16,768 nt of DNA, taken from NCBI GenBank assembly GCA_004299465.1, contig SCST01000531.1:1-16768 (forward strand), read 5' to 3'. Both the position numbers and the translations under genes were made by a program. Shown in pieces: positions 7,205 to 13,888 of the stretch; position 1 is the first letter of the stretch; each line of letters starts with the position of its first letter. This DNA comes from Methylovulum sp. (GTDB lineage: Bacteria; Pseudomonadota; Gammaproteobacteria; Methylococcales; Methylomonadaceae). The notes below the pieces were generated by a model. The model searched no databases and was not told the DNA's origin. It saw only the letters and a list, made by a program, of their open reading frames with translations.

Positions 7205-7897
7205 TTATTCCATCAACGAAAACCGATAGCCGAAACCCCGCACGGTTTGCACCAAATCTTCGCGGCCGTGTTCGCCAAGAATTTTTCGGAGCCGGCGGAT
7301 ATGCACATCAATAGTCCGCTCTTCAATGTACACGCTACGTCCCCAAACCTGGTCCAGCAGTTGTGTGCGGCTGTATACCTTGTCGGGGTGGGTCATAAAA
7401 AACTGCATCAGGCGAAACTCGGTAGGGCTGACTTCCAATTGTTTATCGCCGATGCTGAGCCGGTGCTGTTCGGTGTCGAGAACCAAATCACCGAGAGAGA
7501 TTTGCGCCAGGCCCTGTATTTTCCCGCTTCTGCGCAGGACCGCGCGGATACGGGCTACCAATTCCTTCGGTGAGAAAGGTTTGGTTATATAATCGTCGGC
7601 GCCGATTTCAAGCCCCCTGACTTTGTCTTCTTCTTCCCCTCGAGCAGTCAGGACAATAATGGGCAACTCCCGGTAAGCCGGTTCCTTTTTCAAGCGCCTC
7701 GCCCATTCGACGCCGCTGATGCCGGGCAGCATCCAGTCCAGCAGAATCAAGTCCGGCGAGATGTCATCAAGGATTTTTTGCGCTTCCTCGGCATCGGCTG
7801 TTGCAATGGATTTGAAGCCGGCCTGCTCAAGCACCATCATTAACATCCCTCTGATGGCATCTTCATCTTCAACAACGAGAATATTCAGTCTTGACAT
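7205..7897 (-). CDS. phoB: Phosphate-regulon response regulator PhoB
   Basis: PhoB is an OmpR-family transcription factor that activates phosphate-starvation genes when phosphorylated by PhoR. The 230-residue protein has a receiver domain with the acidic pair Glu10-Asp11, phospho-acceptor Asp54 (LILLDWMLPG), Thr84 and Lys106 (ITKPFSPKE). Its C-terminal winged helix carries the PhoB-like SPTEFRLMQFFMTHPDKVYSR stretch and the recognition segment EERTIDVHIRRLRKIL, ending GFGYRFS. The neighbour phoR follows immediately. A candidate Pho box sits about 30-50 bases upstream of the ATG, consistent with autoregulation. The start has only a weak ribosome site, but the N-terminus fits the family exactly. 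Confidence 0.96.
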   Translation of the reverse strand: MSRLNILVVEDEDAIRGMLMMVLEQAGFKSIATADAEEAQKILDDISPDLILLDWMLPGISGVEWARRLKKEPAYRELPIIVLTARGEEEDKVRGLEIGADDYITKPFSPKELVARIRAVLRRSGKIQGLAQISLGDLVLDTEQHRLSIGDKQLEVSPTEFRLMQFFMTHPDKVYSRTQLLDQVWGRSVYIEERTIDVHIRRLRKILGEHGREDLVQTVRGFGYRFSLME

Positions 7898-7928
7898 AAT
7901 TATATTAGGGAAAATAAAACATTATATA

Positions 7929-7946
7929 GTAACAAAATAGTAACAA
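7929..7946 (-). promoter_or_regulatory. Candidate Pho box upstream of phoB
   Basis: Read on the minus strand, TTGTTACTATTTTGTTAC holds two identical 7-mers (TTGTTAC) with an 11-base period. That is the 7+4+7 architecture of PhoB sites (E. coli half-site CTGTCAT). Each half keeps TGT and A at the conserved places. It starts 49 bases and ends 31 bases upstream of the phoB ATG. TATAAT at 7926-7921 and a T-rich stretch at 7920-7911 are possible -10 boxes. A perfect CTGTCAT also occurs further upstream (7971-7965), but without a good partner. Confidence 0.6.
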
Positions 7947-7958
7947 AGTGCTTGTTAC
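7940..7958. repeat. Inverted repeat sharing one Pho half-site
   Basis: On the plus strand GTAACAA (7940-7946), five bases, then TTGTTAC (7952-7958) form a perfect 7-base inverted repeat. The left arm is also one Pho half-site, and another GTAACAA lies at 7929-7935. So the same heptamer occurs three times in 30 bases, twice direct and once inverted. Confidence 0.6.
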
Positions 7959-8011
7959 CTTTTGATGACAGATGCGTTGTAAAACGGCTAGTCGGCGTGC
8001 TTTATGCTGAT

Positions 8012-8476
8012 TCAATCACAGTGATGAAATACGCTTTTGGGGGCGTTTAGAAACAGCGCGTTGCACGCATCTTCTAAAACGCCGCCAATGATGCGCGTAT
8101 TCCGGAAAGCGGTTTGCGCGCTTATTTCCGAGGCGCGAATATTAATCTGTTGCCAGTTGTGTTGTTGCAGATAGGGGATGGATGTCCCATAGTAAACCGT
8201 TGCGATGCCCGCCCATTCAATCGCGCTTTGGCACATTGGGCACGGTTCCGCTGTCGTGTACAGGTCAAATTCATGCCAATCCGAAGGCTGGTGCGATTGC
8301 GCGCAATGATTAATGGCGACCATTTCACCGTGAAATGTCGGGTTTAGCACCGATTGATTATAGCCTTCGGCAACGATTTCAGCGCTCGCACGGTTGACAA
8401 TGACAGCCCCGAACGGATACTCGGGCACGTTTAAAGCCAACGCAATAGCCTTGCGCATATAAAATTCATGATCCAT
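8012..8476 (-). CDS. Zinc-dependent CMP/guanine-type deaminase
   Basis: This 154-residue protein belongs to the cytidine/deoxycytidylate deaminase superfamily. It has PFGAVIVN at 21-28, the zinc/catalytic motif HGE at 49-51 (His49, Glu51) and PCPMC at 78-82 (Cys79, Cys82). These supply the zinc ligands and the proton-shuttling glutamate for hydrolytic deamination. The usual HAE is HGE here. The layout, with a C-terminal region past the core (AFRNTRIIGGVLEDACNALF), resembles guanine or nucleoside deaminases more than tRNA-specific TadA. The real substrate is not readable. It lies between mobA and phoB on the same strand; a CAGGA precedes its ATG, and 41 bases separate it from mobA. It could be in one transcript with mobA. 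Confidence 0.85.
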   Translation of the reverse strand: MDHEFYMRKAIALALNVPEYPFGAVIVNRASAEIVAEGYNQSVLNPTFHGEMVAINHCAQSHQPSDWHEFDLYTTAEPCPMCQSAIEWAGIATVYYGTSIPYLQQHNWQQINIRASEISAQTAFRNTRIIGGVLEDACNALFLNAPKSVFHHCD

Positions 8477-8517
8477 TGGGAGTCCTGTGTATGATGTTTT
8501 TAGGCGAATGCCGAATG

Positions 8518-9108
8518 TCAGTATTGCGATTCCAGTGACGATAATTCCGCCATCGTATTAAGGTTAACGAACAATTCCGGCTGCCGGCTGAAATCCGCCT
8601 TGACGGTGTGGCACCGTTTCAGCCAGTCTTCGACCTTGCGCCCACCGCCGTTCAAATATTCCGCCAGCCCGGTTTGGAGTGCTGTTTTTACTGCCAGGAA
8701 TACCGGATGCAGGCGTTCGCCGTCGAAGGCGACGGCAATATCGGCGTCCTGTTCCTCTCGTGCGCCTAGTAATTTCTGTAAATGCTCGGCGGTTGCTAAC
8801 GGGCAATCGCAAGGCATCACGAGCAAAACACCCGTTTTTGCGTAATGCATTGCCGCTGATATTCCTGCCAGCGGTCCGTCGAAACTGTTGGTTTGGTCGG
8901 CTATGACAGGCAGGCCGAATTGACGGTATTGTTCGTGGTTGCGGTTGGCGTTGATGAGTAGCCGCTCCACAACAGGCGACATCGCCGCTATCGCATAACT
9001 GACCAGCGGCCGGCCATTATAAGGGATCAGGCCTTTATCCTGGTGATGCATGCGTCTTGCAAGTCCGCCGGCGAGAATAACGCCGGTTACGTGGGTTGGA
9101 TTTTTCAT
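8518..9108 (-). CDS. mobA: Molybdenum cofactor guanylyltransferase
   Basis: MobA transfers GMP from GTP to molybdopterin-molybdenum to give the bis-MGD-type cofactor in the cytosol. The 196-residue protein has LAGG at 12-15 with the following RRM, DKGL at 24-27, GPLAGI at 78-83, the metal-binding PCDCP at 99-103 and NLNT at 182-185, which together are diagnostic of MobA. The frame stays open 42 codons further upstream, but those residues are not family-like; the ATG at 9108 gives the expected N-terminus (MKNPTHVTGVILAGG), with GAAGG a few bases before it. CobY, the archaeal-type cobinamide-phosphate guanylyltransferase, is a distant relative, but the motifs here favour MobA. It is divergent from the 9238 gene. 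Confidence 0.93.
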   Translation of the reverse strand: MKNPTHVTGVILAGGLARRMHHQDKGLIPYNGRPLVSYAIAAMSPVVERLLINANRNHEQYRQFGLPVIADQTNSFDGPLAGISAAMHYAKTGVLLVMPCDCPLATAEHLQKLLGAREEQDADIAVAFDGERLHPVFLAVKTALQTGLAEYLNGGGRKVEDWLKRCHTVKADFSRQPELFVNLNTMAELSSLESQY

Positions 9109-9237
9109 GGGCAGGCCTTCAAGCTTTACTGATGCGGTATGATTTATTATTTGCTTTTCAGTTAAAATGAACAACTTTAAAAAATTATCGCTGAATAGCC
9201 GTGCTGTTTTCGCAGTCGGTGCATTAAGGAGCATGTC

Positions 9238-9789
9238 GTGTTAGCCGTCAAATTAGCCACTTACCAGGATATTATCGATTTGCCTGAGCATATAGTCGGG
9301 GAAATCATTAATGGGCATCTGGAAACCCACCCGCGCCCTGCGCCTAAACATGCCGTAGCCGCTTCGTCACTGGGCGATGAATTGCTTTCGCCTTTTCAAA
9401 AAGGCCGGGGCGGTCCGGGCGGCTGGTGGATATTGGATGAGCCCGAATGTCATCTGGGTACTCATGTTTTAGTACCCGACCTGGCCGGTTGGCGCAAGAC
9501 CAGGATGCCGGTTTTGCCCGAGACTGCCTGGTTTGATACGGTGCCGGACTGGATATGCGAGATTTTATCACCCTCCACAGCCCGGCTGGACCGGGTCGTT
9601 AAAATGCCGATCTACGCGCAACTCGGTGTTGCTTGGCTTTGGTTGATTGATCCCGTCCTGGAAACGCTGGAGGCCTATCAGTTGCATGATCAGCATTGGC
9701 TGCTAAGTGCTTCGTATGCCGGCGATCAATCCGTAACTACCGCTCCATTTACCGAGCACACTTTTTCACTTTCTGATTTATGGGCATAA
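9238..9789 (+). CDS. Uma2-family (DUF820) putative endonuclease
   Basis: This 183-residue protein matches the Uma2 family, which has a PD-(D/E)XK nuclease-like fold and is abundant in cyanobacteria and scattered elsewhere. It opens with the typical YQDIIDLPEHIVGEIINGHL region, then EPECHLGTHVLVPDLAGW (Asp81), a WICEILSPST strand (Glu108), then VVKMPIYAQLGVAWLWLIDP, where Lys122 and the YAQLGV helix follow the catalytic strand. Together these cover the D-E-K core. The start is GTG, with TTAAGGAG just before it; the nearby ATG at 9233 stops at once. It is divergent from mobA. Its biological role is not known; cellular substrates for Uma2 proteins are generally undefined. It may be the first gene of the transcript leading to bluB. 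Confidence 0.85.
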   Translation: MLAVKLATYQDIIDLPEHIVGEIINGHLETHPRPAPKHAVAASSLGDELLSPFQKGRGGPGGWWILDEPECHLGTHVLVPDLAGWRKTRMPVLPETAWFDTVPDWICEILSPSTARLDRVVKMPIYAQLGVAWLWLIDPVLETLEAYQLHDQHWLLSASYAGDQSVTTAPFTEHTFSLSDLWA

Positions 9790-9809
9790 CCATGGGAATA
9801 AATACCTCA

Positions 9810-10187
9810 ATGAAAAATACATCTATTGCAAGCCTGGCTTTAACCGCACTGTTGGCCGGTTGCGCGACTGCGCCGGAACCTGTCGTCGAAGAAAAAACGC
9901 CGGTCAATGATTTTCCGACCCGCGACCGGGTGGAATATGTTTTAAATTGCGTCGCGCAACACGGCGGCCTGAGTTATATCAATCAGTACGCCTGCGGCTG
10001 TAAAATCGACAAGATTGCCGAGAAAATGAGCTTTAGCGAATACGAGGCGGCAAAAACCTTCAGCTACTTAAAAAGCACGCCCGGCGAAAGCGGCGGTGTT
10101 TTCCGCGATCCGAAACAATCCAAAGACCTGCGGGCACGGCTTAAAGAAGCCGAAGACCATGCCGAGAAAAACTGTTTTGTAAAATAG
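9810..10187 (+). CDS. Unrecognised cysteine-rich lipoprotein
   Basis: I do not recognise this 125-residue protein. With the ATG at 9810 it has a short basic N-terminus, a hydrophobic stretch and a lipobox LLAGC at residues 14-18, so Cys18 is the likely lipidation site and the protein is probably anchored to a membrane facing the periplasm. ATGs at 9780 and 9792 are in frame but would only lengthen the N-region. After a Pro/Glu-rich linker come four cysteines: Cys47, Cys62 and Cys64 in a CxC motif (ACGCKIDKIAEKMSFSEYE), and Cys122 close to the C-terminus. The charged C-terminal third looks helical. The cysteines could form two disulphides or bind a metal. It starts 20 bases after the Uma2 stop and ends 10 bases before bluB, so co-transcription is likely, but no link to B12 synthesis is shown. 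Confidence 0.75.
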   Translation: MKNTSIASLALTALLAGCATAPEPVVEEKTPVNDFPTRDRVEYVLNCVAQHGGLSYINQYACGCKIDKIAEKMSFSEYEAAKTFSYLKSTPGESGGVFRDPKQSKDLRARLKEAEDHAEKNCFVK

Positions 10188-10197
10188 AGCCCAGGCA

Positions 10198-10851
10198 ATG
10201 AGCCGAAACCGCTTCCCTGATGCCGATCGTGCCGCCGTCTACCGCGCCATTTATCAACGCCGCGACATGCGCCATTTTTTGCCCGACCCGATTGCGCCGG
10301 AACTTTTAAAGCGCTTGCTGGATGCCGCCCATCATGCGCCCAGTGTCGGCTTTATGCAGCCGTGGCGATTTATCCGCATCAGCAGCGTCGATTTACGTAA
10401 AGCGATTCATGCGCTGGTCGAGCAGGAACGGCTTTGCACCGCACAAGCCCTGAATGAACGCGAAGATGAGTTTATGAAATTGAAAGTGGAAGGCATACTC
10501 GAATGCGCCGAAGTATTGGTTGCGGCGTTGTGCGAACAGCGCGAGCAGCATATTTTCGGCCGGCGCACGTTGCCGGAAATGGACCTCGCATCGTTGGCCT
10601 GCGCGATACAGAATATGTGGCTGGCGGCGCGGGCGGAAGGCATAGGCATGGGTTGGGTGTCGATGTTTGAACCCGACGCGCTTAAAAAACTGTTGAACAT
10701 GCCGGAAGACAGCCGGCCTGTCGCCGTGTTATGCCTGGGCCATATCGCGACGTTTTACGATAAGCCGATGCTGGAACAAGAACATTGGGAGACGCGTAAA
10801 AACCTTGATGATTTGATATTCGAAAATTTTTGGGGTGCACCGTGCCGCTAG
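10198..10851 (+). CDS. bluB: 5,6-dimethylbenzimidazole synthase
   Basis: BluB splits reduced FMN with oxygen to make 5,6-dimethylbenzimidazole, the lower ligand of cobalamin. The 217-residue protein is of the nitroreductase-like fold. It has the flavin-binding RRDMRHF at 21-27, the family hallmark APSVGFMQPWRF at 47-58, the aromatic lid region around 75-95, and EGIGMGWVSMFEP at 147-159. SVGFMQPW separates BluB from ordinary nitroreductases. The ending, including HWETRKNLDDL, also fits. It precedes cobT with a 10-base overlap, the next enzyme in the pathway. Its presence implies aerobic metabolism. No truncation is visible. Confidence 0.95.
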   Translation: MSRNRFPDADRAAVYRAIYQRRDMRHFLPDPIAPELLKRLLDAAHHAPSVGFMQPWRFIRISSVDLRKAIHALVEQERLCTAQALNEREDEFMKLKVEGILECAEVLVAALCEQREQHIFGRRTLPEMDLASLACAIQNMWLAARAEGIGMGWVSMFEPDALKKLLNMPEDSRPVAVLCLGHIATFYDKPMLEQEHWETRKNLDDLIFENFWGAPCR

Positions 10852-11876
10852 ATTTTGTTGTTACTCCCGTTTCATCGGCGCTCACGCCGGCTTTGCAGGC
10901 GAAAATCGACCAGAAAACCAAGCCTCAAGGTTCATTGGGGCAGTTGGAATCCCTGGCATTACAAATCGGCCTGATTCAGGGCAGCCTGTCACCGAGCCTG
11001 AATAATCCTTGCATTATTGTCTTTGCCGGTGACCACGGCATTGCCGAAGCGGGCGTCAGCGCCTATCCGCAGGCCGTTACCGGGCAAATGGTCGCCAATT
11101 TCCTGAACGGCGGCGCGGCAATCAATGTCTTCGCGAGGCAGCACGGTATCGAATTATTAATCGTCGATGCCGGAGTCAACGCCGATTTGCCCGCACATCC
11201 GCGCCTGATCGATGCAAAGATCGCCAAAGGCACGCGAAATTTCTTAACGCATACGGCGATGACGGCCGATGACGCGCTGAAAGCCATGCGCAAGGGCGCG
11301 GCCTTGGTATCGGAACGCCATCAAAACGGCTGTAACTGCATCGGCTTCGGCGAAATGGGCATAGGCAACACCTCGTCTGCGGCATTGATCATGCATTGCT
11401 TGACGGACATACCGTTGGCGCAATGTGTAGGCCGCGGAACTGGGCTGGCTGATAGACAGTTGGCGCATAAAGTATCGGTATTGCAGCAGGTGTTAAACCG
11501 GCATCCCGGCGTTAGCGGCGTTTTAGGCGTCTTGAGCGCATTCGGTGGTTTTGAAATCGCGATGATGGCGGGCGCTTATTTGAAAGCGGCCGAATTAAAC
11601 ATGCTGATAGGGGTCGACGGCTTTATTGCCGGTGCGGCGTTGCTGGCAGCCAGCCGGTATTGCCCGGAGGTGCTGGATTATTGCGTGTTCAGCCATGTTT
11701 CGCATGAGCAGGGGCACCAGGCTTTATTGGACCATTTTAACGCGGCGGCATTGCTGAACCTGGAGTTGCGTTTAGGCGAAGGCTCCGGCATTGCGATGGC
11801 GTATCCCTTGCTGCAATCGGCGGTGTTGTTTTTGAATGAAATGGCGTCTTTTGATGAGGCTGGGGTGGATCATTAA
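10842..11876 (+). CDS. cobT: Nicotinate-nucleotide--dimethylbenzimidazole phosphoribosyltransferase
   Basis: CobT transfers phosphoribose from nicotinate mononucleotide to dimethylbenzimidazole, giving alpha-ribazole 5'-phosphate. The product is about 344 residues, the usual length. It contains the substrate loop KTKPQGSLGQLE, FAGDHGIAEAGVSAYPQAVT, NGGAAINVFARQHG, GEMGIGNTSSAA and the catalytic-glutamate region near the end (RLGEGSGIAMAYPLL). I take GTG at 10842 as the start because GGGGTG lies five bases upstream and it gives a natural N-terminus (MPLDFVVTPV); a TTG at 10830 is the alternative. It overlaps bluB by 10 bases. The C-terminus is complete, so the following two-gene insertion did not damage it. 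Confidence 0.95.
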   Translation: MPLDFVVTPVSSALTPALQAKIDQKTKPQGSLGQLESLALQIGLIQGSLSPSLNNPCIIVFAGDHGIAEAGVSAYPQAVTGQMVANFLNGGAAINVFARQHGIELLIVDAGVNADLPAHPRLIDAKIAKGTRNFLTHTAMTADDALKAMRKGAALVSERHQNGCNCIGFGEMGIGNTSSAALIMHCLTDIPLAQCVGRGTGLADRQLAHKVSVLQQVLNRHPGVSGVLGVLSAFGGFEIAMMAGAYLKAAELNMLIGVDGFIAGAALLAASRYCPEVLDYCVFSHVSHEQGHQALLDHFNAAALLNLELRLGEGSGIAMAYPLLQSAVLFLNEMASFDEAGVDH

Positions 11877-11915
11877 CTCAAACATTTTGACGTATTATTT
11901 TATTGGAGTGCGCTC

Positions 11916-13298
11916 ATGACGCCACCTTATCGAGTGGAAGCTATTGCTTTACACCAAGTGGGCGTATTCGACGATGTTGCTATTGATTTTAAGCCTATAA
12001 GGTCCGTTGAGCGGGATGCAAACAAGGCGGAAATTCATTTGCTTACCGGGCCGAATGGCTGCGGGAAAAGTACGTTGTTGTATGCGTTGGCGGAGATTTT
12101 TGACCGTAACCACAGCAATAGTCTTATTCGCCGTAGATTTCGTGGCTCGAAAAGTCATGTGGATTTCCTATTTGCTGGAAAAACAGGCACATATGGTATT
12201 CGCCATTCACATGGTGATCTTCTCCACTCAGGCTTAACATGTCCAAATCGTTATGGCCGATATACTATCCAGATTAATGAGTCTTCAAGCGGTTGTTTTT
12301 TTGGTCATGGAGAGGGTAGTGGGCAAGAATTGTTTGAATACAAGAAAACATCGCAAAGTTTCCAGTTCAATAATGTCCATGCGCAAATCCGATTTTCTTA
12401 TGCAGCCTTCGCCTACTCCGGACAACGGACATTACGCGACACACCACTGTCCGCGATTCAGCAAATCACCGCCTCGCCTTTTGAAGCTGCGCTGTCTTTC
12501 GATAACAGTGTTCGCCCACAAGTGTTATTGCAATGGATTGCCAATAACCGCACCCAATCCGCTTTGGCAAAAGCGGACGGAGATAATAAGGCCGCCCAGA
12601 CTTACGATCAGGCGTTGAACAGAATTACCACCTTGATTCATGGTATTTGCGACCTGGAACTTGAATTTCGTCTGGAACGCTCGCCGCTCGCGGTTACCGT
12701 GCGGGTAAACGGCGACATTATCCATTTCGATGGCCTGCCCGATGGACTAAAATCCATCATCAGTTGGGTGGCGGATTTGTCATTGCGTCTGGAAGCGATT
12801 CCGTGGCAGGAAGAACGTGACGTGTTTTCCCAGCCTATAATTTTGCTGCTGGACGAGGTGGATATTCACCTGCATCCCAAATGGCAACGGCGGATTTTGC
12901 CCGCGATTCAAACCTTGTTGCCTAACGCCCAGATATTTGTTTCCACGCATTCGCCGTTTGTCGTGGGTTCCGTGGAAGATGCCTGGGTGTATCGTTTGCC
13001 GGAATCCGGCTCAGGTACCAGAACTATAGAAGGTACACCTTCAGGTGCCGGGAAGAGTTATCGGCTTATTCTGGATGAAGTCTTCGGCATCGACGACGAG
13101 TTCGATGTGGAGACCGAAATGTTATTTGATGAGTTTTACCGGCTTAAGGAGCTGTTTTTGCAAGCTCCGCAATCGCCGCAAACATTGCTGGAAGCAGCGA
13201 ATAAGCTGGCAGCACGCGGTGAGGAAGCCGCGTTAATCGTCAGCCGCGAGCTTCGTCAAATTACCAGGATTACCGGACAGGAGCTGCTGCTTGCGTAA
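11916..13298 (+). CDS. ptuA: AAA/ABC-type ATPase, PtuA-like (Septu antiphage system)
   Basis: This 460-residue protein is an SMC/RecF-like AAA ATPase. The Walker A GPNGCGKST is at 45-53, a YSGQR segment around 167-171, the Walker B IILLLDE at 308-314 with catalytic Glu314, then the D-loop region DIHLHP, and the switch histidine in STHSP at 343-347. The sequence ends about 110 residues later without a Toprim domain, which argues against OLD nucleases. The partner gene overlaps by 8 bases and encodes an HNH nuclease, the arrangement of Septu (PtuA ATPase plus PtuB nuclease). In Septu the ATPase forms a scaffold that controls the nuclease during phage infection. GGAG lies 7 bases before the ATG. 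It lies 39 bases after cobT, in a cobalamin operon, and by eye it is AT-richer than the cob genes (notably 12100-12420). I am sure of the ATPase; Septu membership rests on the pairing and motifs. Confidence 0.8.
   Translation: MTPPYRVEAIALHQVGVFDDVAIDFKPIRSVERDANKAEIHLLTGPNGCGKSTLLYALAEIFDRNHSNSLIRRRFRGSKSHVDFLFAGKTGTYGIRHSHGDLLHSGLTCPNRYGRYTIQINESSSGCFFGHGEGSGQELFEYKKTSQSFQFNNVHAQIRFSYAAFAYSGQRTLRDTPLSAIQQITASPFEAALSFDNSVRPQVLLQWIANNRTQSALAKADGDNKAAQTYDQALNRITTLIHGICDLELEFRLERSPLAVTVRVNGDIIHFDGLPDGLKSIISWVADLSLRLEAIPWQEERDVFSQPIILLLDEVDIHLHPKWQRRILPAIQTLLPNAQIFVSTHSPFVVGSVEDAWVYRLPESGSGTRTIEGTPSGAGKSYRLILDEVFGIDDEFDVETEMLFDEFYRLKELFLQAPQSPQTLLEAANKLAARGEEAALIVSRELRQITRITGQELLLA
13279..13290 (+). 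promoter_or_regulatory. Shine-Dalgarno site that supports the TTG start of the nuclease
   Basis: AGGAG at 13279-13283, inside the end of the ATPase gene, lies 7 bases before TTG at 13291. No ATG occurs between this site and the conserved body of the protein. It decides in favour of the TTG start and implies coupled translation across the 8-base overlap. Confidence 0.6.
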
Positions 13299-13881
13299 AC
13301 TTAATCGTCCGCAACAACCGGCTTGCTTGAAAGATAATTTCGAAAAATGGACGGATGATTTTGTTTCCGCTCGTCAGCGAAATCCTAAACATCAATTCAG
13401 TTGGCGCAAACAGGACTGTTACCAAGTAATTCGAAAACGATTATCGGAAATGACCCAAGCCCATTGTGCGTTCTGCGATGGGCGGATAGGTACTGAAAGC
13501 CGGGAAACGGTTGAGCATTTTCGGCCTAAGAGCCGGTTTCCAAGTTTGGCGTATCAATGGGAGAACTTATTTCCTTGTTGTGATAGGTGCCAATCGCAAA
13601 AAAGAGAAGAGTTTGAAGAAGGCTTGTTAAAACCCGATGATCCCGAATTTGCATTTACGCGCTATTTTGTTGCGAATTACAAAACCGGTGAAATTAAACC
13701 CTCACCTCATGCAGATCAGCAAGCGCAGTATCGAGCCAAAATCACTATCAGAATTTACGGATTGGACTTACCTGAGAGAAATAAAGCCAGAAAAAGAGAA
13801 TGGGAACAGTTTTATCGAGATCCCAAGCCATTTCTTGATGATTATAATTACCGCTTTTTTCTGGCTGATTTGTTCGAATGA
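13291..13881 (+). CDS. ptuB: HNH endonuclease, PtuB-like (Septu/TIGR02646 type)
   Basis: This 196-residue protein is an HNH nuclease. CAFC gives zinc ligands Cys59 and Cys62, TVEHFRPKS at 73-81 carries catalytic His76, WENLFPCCDRC at 90-100 carries Asn92 and the second zinc pair (Cys97 and Cys100), followed by QSQK. The EHFRPKS and WENLFPCC pattern is that of PtuB and of the retron-associated HNH family TIGR02646. The C-terminal half (IRIYGLDLPERNKARKREW, then FLDDYNYRFFLADLF) also matches that family. It starts with TTG behind AGGAG and overlaps the ATPase by 8 bases. It probably cuts nucleic acid when the ATPase senses infection. By eye it is AT-rich relative to cobS. No reverse transcriptase is nearby, so this is Septu-like rather than a retron. 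All catalytic residues look intact. Confidence 0.82.
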   Translation: MRKLNRPQQPACLKDNFEKWTDDFVSARQRNPKHQFSWRKQDCYQVIRKRLSEMTQAHCAFCDGRIGTESRETVEHFRPKSRFPSLAYQWENLFPCCDRCQSQKREEFEEGLLKPDDPEFAFTRYFVANYKTGEIKPSPHADQQAQYRAKITIRIYGLDLPERNKARKREWEQFYRDPKPFLDDYNYRFFLADLFE

Positions 13882-13888
13882 TTTAGCA

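Noticed and set aside
8012..8476. tRNA adenosine deaminase TadA
   Set aside because: The HGE motif and the C-terminal region do not fit TadA, so I keep the broader deaminase call.
9109..9234. N-terminal extension of mobA by 42 codons
   Set aside because: The residues do not fit MobA, whose conserved VILAGG lies just after the ATG at 9108; the stretch is better seen as the divergent promoter region.
9109..10197. Cobalamin riboswitch controlling the cob cluster
   Set aside because: I looked for a B12-box-like sequence and long leader ahead of the Uma2, lipoprotein and bluB genes; intergenic gaps are too short and no recognisable B12 box is visible.
11916..13298. OLD-family nuclease (Gabija GajA-like)
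   Set aside because: The protein ends about 110 residues after the switch histidine, with no Toprim motifs, and its partner is an HNH nuclease rather than a UvrD-like helicase.
11916..13881. Retron with ATPase and HNH effector genes
   Set aside because: No reverse transcriptase gene lies in the window beside the pair, and there is only 39 bases of non-coding DNA upstream, too little for an msr-msd RNA.
13637..13888. Long in-frame upstream extension of cobS through the nuclease gene
   Set aside because: The 84 extra residues are not CobS-like and lie in another frame of a well-supported nuclease gene; the family start is the ATG at 13889.
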